Below, in pieces: positions 59,520 to 64,000 of a stretch of 64,000 bases of DNA. Position numbers and translations under genes: made by a program. The DNA lies in the NCBI RefSeq assembly GCF_000003815.2, contig NC_049996.1, positions 11,448,856 to 11,512,855 on the forward strand, given 5' to 3'. The notes below the pieces were generated by a model. It was not told the DNA's origin, made no database searches, and worked only from the letters and a program-made list of their open reading frames with translations. The stretch is from Branchiostoma floridae (lineage: Eukaryota; Chordata; Leptocardii; Amphioxiformes; Branchiostomatidae). How positions within the stretch are numbered: the stretch's first letter is position 1; each line of letters begins with the position of its first letter.

Positions 59520-61592
59520 CGCCCTGGCGGCACCGAACAGGCTATGCACACAGCCGCCATCTTGGGAGCTGGACGGTATCGACTTTATGGAGGAAAGCCG
59601 CGGGAACGTCGTCGTCCTGCAGATGTCTATAGCTATCTGATCGTTTTGTCGGACGCAGGCGGAGAGGTGCGTTGTTATACTCCTCTCAATGTCTATAGTA
59701 CTAGTACATGTATAAGCGCTATACATACTCGATTAGCCAAAAATTACACCCTGTCGAATTTCTTCGCACACGCAGTTTGGTACACTTTGGGTAATATGGC
59801 AAAGTTTAAGGTACTTGAGACATGAAACAGTGCAGGTCTGGACATTATTTAGCACGGTCTAGACAAGAATTGTTCAAATTAGGACCTTCACCTTTGACAT
59901 GCATGCGCAGTTGAAGCCGTGAATCCTCTTCAAGCGATTTACGACTTCTGATGCAGTTATCTAGCAGCGGGGAAGGGGGTAGGCTATACCAGTCTTCGTG
60001 GCAAAGGTGTAACACCTTTTTTTTCGCATTTAATACTCGTGAAAAATGCTGAAAAACACCATAATCAAAGACAGTTCTTTCTGAATGAAGAATGATTTCT
60101 GTTTCAGACTGGAACGCCTGCGCTTGAAACTCCAGAGGGATGGTGTCACCGACATCTCTTTCGGGGTGATCAATGGGATGGGGTTCATGTCCCGGGTGTC
60201 CCTGCGGCAGCTGGAGGGGGTGGTTAACTTCGGCGTGTACCAGGACACGCCCCGGGCGGACGTGTGGGGGCTGCTGGACGGGCGGAAGGATGACTTCATC
60301 ATTTACGACAGGTGAGGCAAGACTGTTCTAATTCACGTAATAAAAAACGTGCATAGCCGGAGCCGCCATGTTGGCTAGGTCCAAGATGGCGCCAGGTCAT
60401 TTTGAACATAAAGTTCTTTGTTGATGTTGTTAGATTTGAAGCTTTTATAGGTTGTAGTTATATTGTTTTATGTTGTTTGTATTCTAACTAATTGAAGTAT
60501 TTTACGTACTGTAAAAATCAGTACAATTCAGTTCCAACAGGGACTGCAAAATTGATTAAGCAATAAAGTTTGAAGTTTGTTTCTAAGGCATAAGCAATTA
60601 TTCCAAGACGGGAATCACTCTGAAATCTGATGTAAGGACTATCGTGAACTTCTTTGTAAGGCGCTGGAAAACAAAGTGCCAACGGGACAAAGGTTAAAAA
60701 CTAACCTGTTCGTTGCATGTATCTACAGATGCGGGCGGTTAGCGAGACACATCCGGATGCCGGAGGCTTGGCTGGTGCGGCCTGACGTGGAGGACGCCAT
60801 CAGGGAGGTGTACGCGGAGAGTCCGTGCGGGAACTGTGCCTTCTATCCTGACACGACCCCAACACCTATTCTCACAACTACTCCTGGTTCCCCCACGGAT
60901 GGACCTGATGTCACTACTGCGTCGGACATCGGGTCAGGCGATCTGGTAAGAAACATTATATTCGCCAAAGTGGTACTTCTAATGTATAGAAGTGGGGAAT
61001 GTATGTTTTTACCTCCGTTAAAACGAATGCAATGTTTCTGTATGTTTGTTTGTCTTAGTGTGTGTCGTCCAAAGTTACTACTAGTTAAATTTGTAGAATG
61101 GCAGGACGTGAGGGGGGATATGTTTCACAAGATCCAAAGTTGTCTCGTAGAACTTGCATAGGCATTGAAATTCACAAGGGAGAGGAGCTGAATTATACAA
61201 AACTTTAAATCTTCGATTTCATCTTGTTATTCAATGATTTACTTGTGTGTTCTTTAGTGACATAATTCACCCAGATTATGTAAGCAAATACACAACTCTT
61301 TCCTTACCCTTTTCAGGATGAGGGGTTCATCAGAGACACAGGTACCAGCATGGATGACGTGGATGAGTCGAATGCCCCCCTCCACACCTCAACCTCCCAT
61401 CAGAACAGGACGTCTGTAAACAATAGGACAGAAAGAATCATGTTTACAGAACACAACACGGAGTCTCCACAGAGGAACAGCAAACGTCATCATCGACGTC
61501 ATCATCATCGTCGTCATGGTGACCACCGACAAGAAGCTCACAGTGAAAGTCATCATCACCAAAGGTCACAAGACGGCCATACAGATGAATAA
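59458..61592 (+). CDS. SELENOP: Selenoprotein P (one selenocysteine)
   Basis: Four coding exons join in phase: 59458-59666, 60108-60311, 60729-60945 and 61317-61592 (TAA), 301 residues. Residues 1-24 or so are a signal peptide (LLAAALCLVVSGLDALAA). The N-terminal domain follows the vertebrate protein closely: LCTQPPSWELDGIDFMEESR, then NVVVL, then an in-frame TGA as residue 61 in a U-S-F-C (UxxC) redox motif. After it come QAERLERLRLKLQRDGV, VWGLLDGRKDDFIIYDRCGR, DVEDAIREVY and SPCGNC. The third exon adds a Thr/Pro linker, and the last ends in a His/Arg-rich tail like the His-rich region of SELENOP. Vertebrate SELENOP carries up to many selenocysteines in its tail. Here no further in-frame UGA exists. 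The SECIS at 61926-61992 supports recoding. Expected role: secreted selenium carrier or thiol redox protein. Confidence 0.93.
59638..59640 (+). other. Selenocysteine codon (in-frame TGA)
   Basis: Reading through this TGA continues SFCRTQAE and joins the next exon in phase to give the conserved QAxxLExLRxKL block. It aligns with the known U-x-x-C of SELENOP. Confidence 0.92.
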
Positions 61593-61925
61593 TATAGGTT
61601 TTGCAGTCGCCAACCTGTAATGCGTTTCTCCATCGTAGTCTGGGCACAAATGACTAATGTCAGGACCCCTCTTTTCCTCTGGAAAGTTTTCAAAAGCTGG
61701 GTGTGTAAGTGATGTTCGCTTTGATGTGACTGAAATATTGTCCGCGAATTACGAAAAATTATTTACACATGTGTAGATAATTCCACTCTTCTTCCTTTCA
61801 CATATCTGTCAGTCTTTCATATACATGACATATAACATTCATTTTCCGTATGACATTTCCTAACTTTGGCCTTGTAATATATTATTTACCAGTATGTTGA
61901 ACACTTTTCTTTCATGCCGCTCTCA

Positions 61926-61992
61926 AATCTTGCGCATGAAAACGTCAGACTAAAACCTATGGGTTGTCTGAGGTTGGAGTTTCTACAAGATT
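61926..61992 (+). promoter_or_regulatory. SECIS element in the 3' UTR
   Basis: The lower stem AATCTTG (61926-61932) pairs with CAAGATT (61986-61992). After a small internal loop comes the quartet ATGA (61936-61939), opposed by GGAG (GA at 61977-61978). The upper stem AAC-TCAGAC (61941-61950) pairs with GTCTGA-GTT (61966-61975) with one mismatch. The apical loop has the unpaired AA (61952-61954), 12 bases after ATGA, and a mini-stem ACC/GGT (61955-61957/61962-61964). This matches the form-2 SECIS layout and lies 344 bases after the stop codon. Confidence 0.9.
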
Positions 61993-62537
61993 GCAAGCGT
62001 GCATAAGAGAAGAGATGTATTTCATGTCGAAGACGAAAAAGTACCAGGCTGGCTTCTCTTCTATCGAAGTAGGCTTCTGTCTTAAAATGTATTATGTTTG
62101 TGCGAGTTCAGAATGTTCGTTTCATCGGGTTGCTATGTTTCAACAGTTTGTCATGTTTCATAAGGTTTTTTTTTATGTTTTAACGATCAATATTGAGATT
62201 TTATAGTTTCAACAGATTTGATAACAATTAAGCGATTTGAAGAATAAGTTTAAAGATGCTGTTTCAAAGATTAACGATAACGGTGGACAAAGTTGCCACT
62301 TTCTAGGTGATAGGTAAAAATTCTAAGGAAGCTATTTTTCTGAAAAAAATTAGGTTTTGTGAGATTAATTCCACCCACCTGTCGCAATCTAGTCTACACC
62401 AGGTGAACCGTAGAACCATATTTATGACGATCCCCAACAAAACGGGAATTCCCGCCTTGAGGATCCGATGGCATCATGGGAAACGCGTACACCTGCTGTG
62501 TATGACGTCATTGTCTGGCGAGTGGAAGAAATCGTTC

Positions 62538-62543
62538 AATAAA
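62538..62543 (+). terminator. Probable polyadenylation signal of selenoprotein P
   Basis: AATAAA about 550 bp after the SECIS. Another AATAAA lies near 62623. Confidence 0.45.
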
Positions 62544-62980
62544 CCTAGTCAATATACACAGACTTTGTACCCGCCCTAGAAAGTGAGACAATGTTGTTTT
62601 TCTTTCTTTCTTTCTTTTTACAAATAAATATTTAAATGCCACAGACATGCCTGTTATTTCAAATAGCAAAAGCTGAAAGGTGGCGGACGACAAACTTGTA
62701 CAAATTTACAAGCAACGGCTGAAGAACGATTACCTTTGAAAATATGAACAATGACTTGTCAGTCAAAAGTTAAGTGTACAAGGATGGAACTATCATAGGA
62801 AGGGGGTTCATTCGTATTTGCTTTCATTTTAGACTTCTCAGGCCTTGCGTGGAATGCACACTTTCTAGCAACACAGAATTCAATTCAGCTACAGCATTTC
62901 AACGAATGTGTACTTGGGGCATATGCATTCTTTTATATCATAATCACAATGATAGATAAAAGTTTGAAACCCACGGTACA

Positions 62981-63059
62981 ATGGTTGTGTCCATCACCCG
63001 ACGCTCAAAGTACAAAGACCAGCCATTCCCTACTCACAAACAGCCCGAGCTAGCGACAG
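62981..63059 (+). CDS. Possible start exon of a following gene
   Basis: ATG opens a 26-codon frame (MVVSITRRSKYKDQPFPTHK, then QPELAT) ending at a consensus donor (ACAG|gtaagt, phase 1). The peptide is not recognised and no second exon is visible before the window ends. Confidence 0.3.
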
Positions 63060-64000
63060 GTAAGTCATTCCATGACGTTTTTATTACCTATGGCTACGGT
63101 TATAAAGAAAATACAGCAACAGAAGGCTTTTTAATGTTTTTGAAGAGGTTCTTGAGATTTCCAGATATATATTGGTGAACTTTGTAAATCATTCTTCGGG
63201 GAATAAGAAGATTCACACCGTGGACAAAACATTGCAATGAAATACAGCGGTTTAAGACATGTACGTAATATTGTTTTATACGTTAACTTTGATCCAATTG
63301 TATAATGCAGAGTTCACGATCATAAGGTAATGGGAAGTATTTTTTATTGAATTGAGTCGAAGCATGACCTGGGCCATTTGACATCAAGTGTTTTCTGACC
63401 AACCCTTTATTCTAGCCTCAAAGATTGTATCTAAGGTCTAGGCTTGTCGCCGCTTGACTTTAGGAACTTTTTTTTCGTTTCTTTCTCATTTTGATCTGGT
63501 CCTGCTTTAACCGGCAAGTATTTGATAACGATGACAACAACATTTAAGCTTGCGTCATCAAAAACCGACGACAGGACAAAGGGCAAGAATGATTGAATAA
63601 CCTGTTTATGTAAATGTAATCTGTGAACCCCTTGTGGCGCCTGTTAATACAAATACTGTTTGTACAACGTACGTACTCCTTGTCAATATGTACCCTGAAT
63701 TGCTAAACGCACGTATTACCCACTGTATTCAAATGTTCTGCCAACTACCATCACTACAAATCCTCGAGCTCTTTGATGCATTTTGATCATTGTACACTGT
63801 TTTTTAATTCCGTGGCAAAATTGTGATTTCCGATTAAACTTTTCTTGTGTCGAAACTAAGAATGTGACATTCCAGGCGCGGAAATTTTGTTTGACTAATC
63901 TCAAATTTGAACAGAAATGTGACCGCAAAGGGACATCGGCACCCAAATTCTCAAAATCGGCACATGTTGACGCAGCTCAGTGAGACACCAATGAAATCTC
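63060..64000. other. Window end without recognised gene
   Basis: AT-rich sequence; if the exon at 62981 is real this is its intron. Short open frames near 63716-63983 on both strands overlap each other and show no motif. Confidence 0.35.

Noticed and set aside
60676-61161. 161-codon frame as an independent gene
   Set aside because: It begins in the intron; only 60729-60945 is coding, as selenoprotein P exon 3.
61647-61715. SECIS candidate with ATGA and TGAT at suitable spacing
   Set aside because: The sequences between do not pair into a helix.
62424-62469. Second SECIS candidate (ATGA...GATCC/GGATC...GAT)
   Set aside because: Only about 40 bases separate the two quartet strands and the apical part is a separate palindrome; too short for a SECIS.

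Overview
The window is animal nuclear DNA: small exons with GT/AG introns, abundant MITE-type foldback repeats, microsatellites, a tRNA-derived SINE family and a non-LTR retrotransposon. The gene content is a collagen IV-type NC1 protein of invertebrate short-chain type, an EML protein and a selenoprotein P. Together with the style of the repeats this suggests an invertebrate deuterostome, most likely an amphioxus (Branchiostoma). The species call is inference. All gene models were built by eye from reading frame, splice sites and family knowledge.

Layout. (1) 1-16902, plus strand: the 3' part of a secreted matrix gene with at least eight symmetric EGF-like exons, a Cys-rich linker, about 330 residues of Gly-X-Y and a complete collagen IV-type NC1 domain. 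One further EGF exon has decayed and lost its cysteines, and another has a mutated splice donor. (2) 16903-20428: 3' flank, a 42-bp minisatellite and an isolated possible first exon. (3) 20429-23897, minus strand: four phase-compatible exons ending a gene I do not recognise. (4) 23.9-34.4 kb: mostly transposon relics, including several TIR/MITE elements and a cluster of small CAAGGA foldbacks. (5) 34442-38088, minus strand: exons of a second unrecognised gene with three related exons; it could be the 5' part of the gene in (3). (6) 39667-56075, plus strand: a complete 18-exon EML gene (841 codons, every junction in phase). An ISL2EU-like DNA transposon and a 5'-truncated LINE with an open reverse transcriptase frame sit in its introns. 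(7) 58049-62543, plus strand: a selenoprotein P gene with one in-frame UGA (UxxC motif), a His-rich tail, a convincing SECIS element in the 3' UTR and a 169-bp tandem triplication of the acceptor plus signal-peptide segment. (8) 62.5-64 kb: flank with one possible start exon.

The genes show no operon-like relationship. The most unusual items are the EGF-collagen-NC1 architecture with its decaying EGF exon, the triplicated leader exon of selenoprotein P, and the two unrecognised minus-strand gene pieces.
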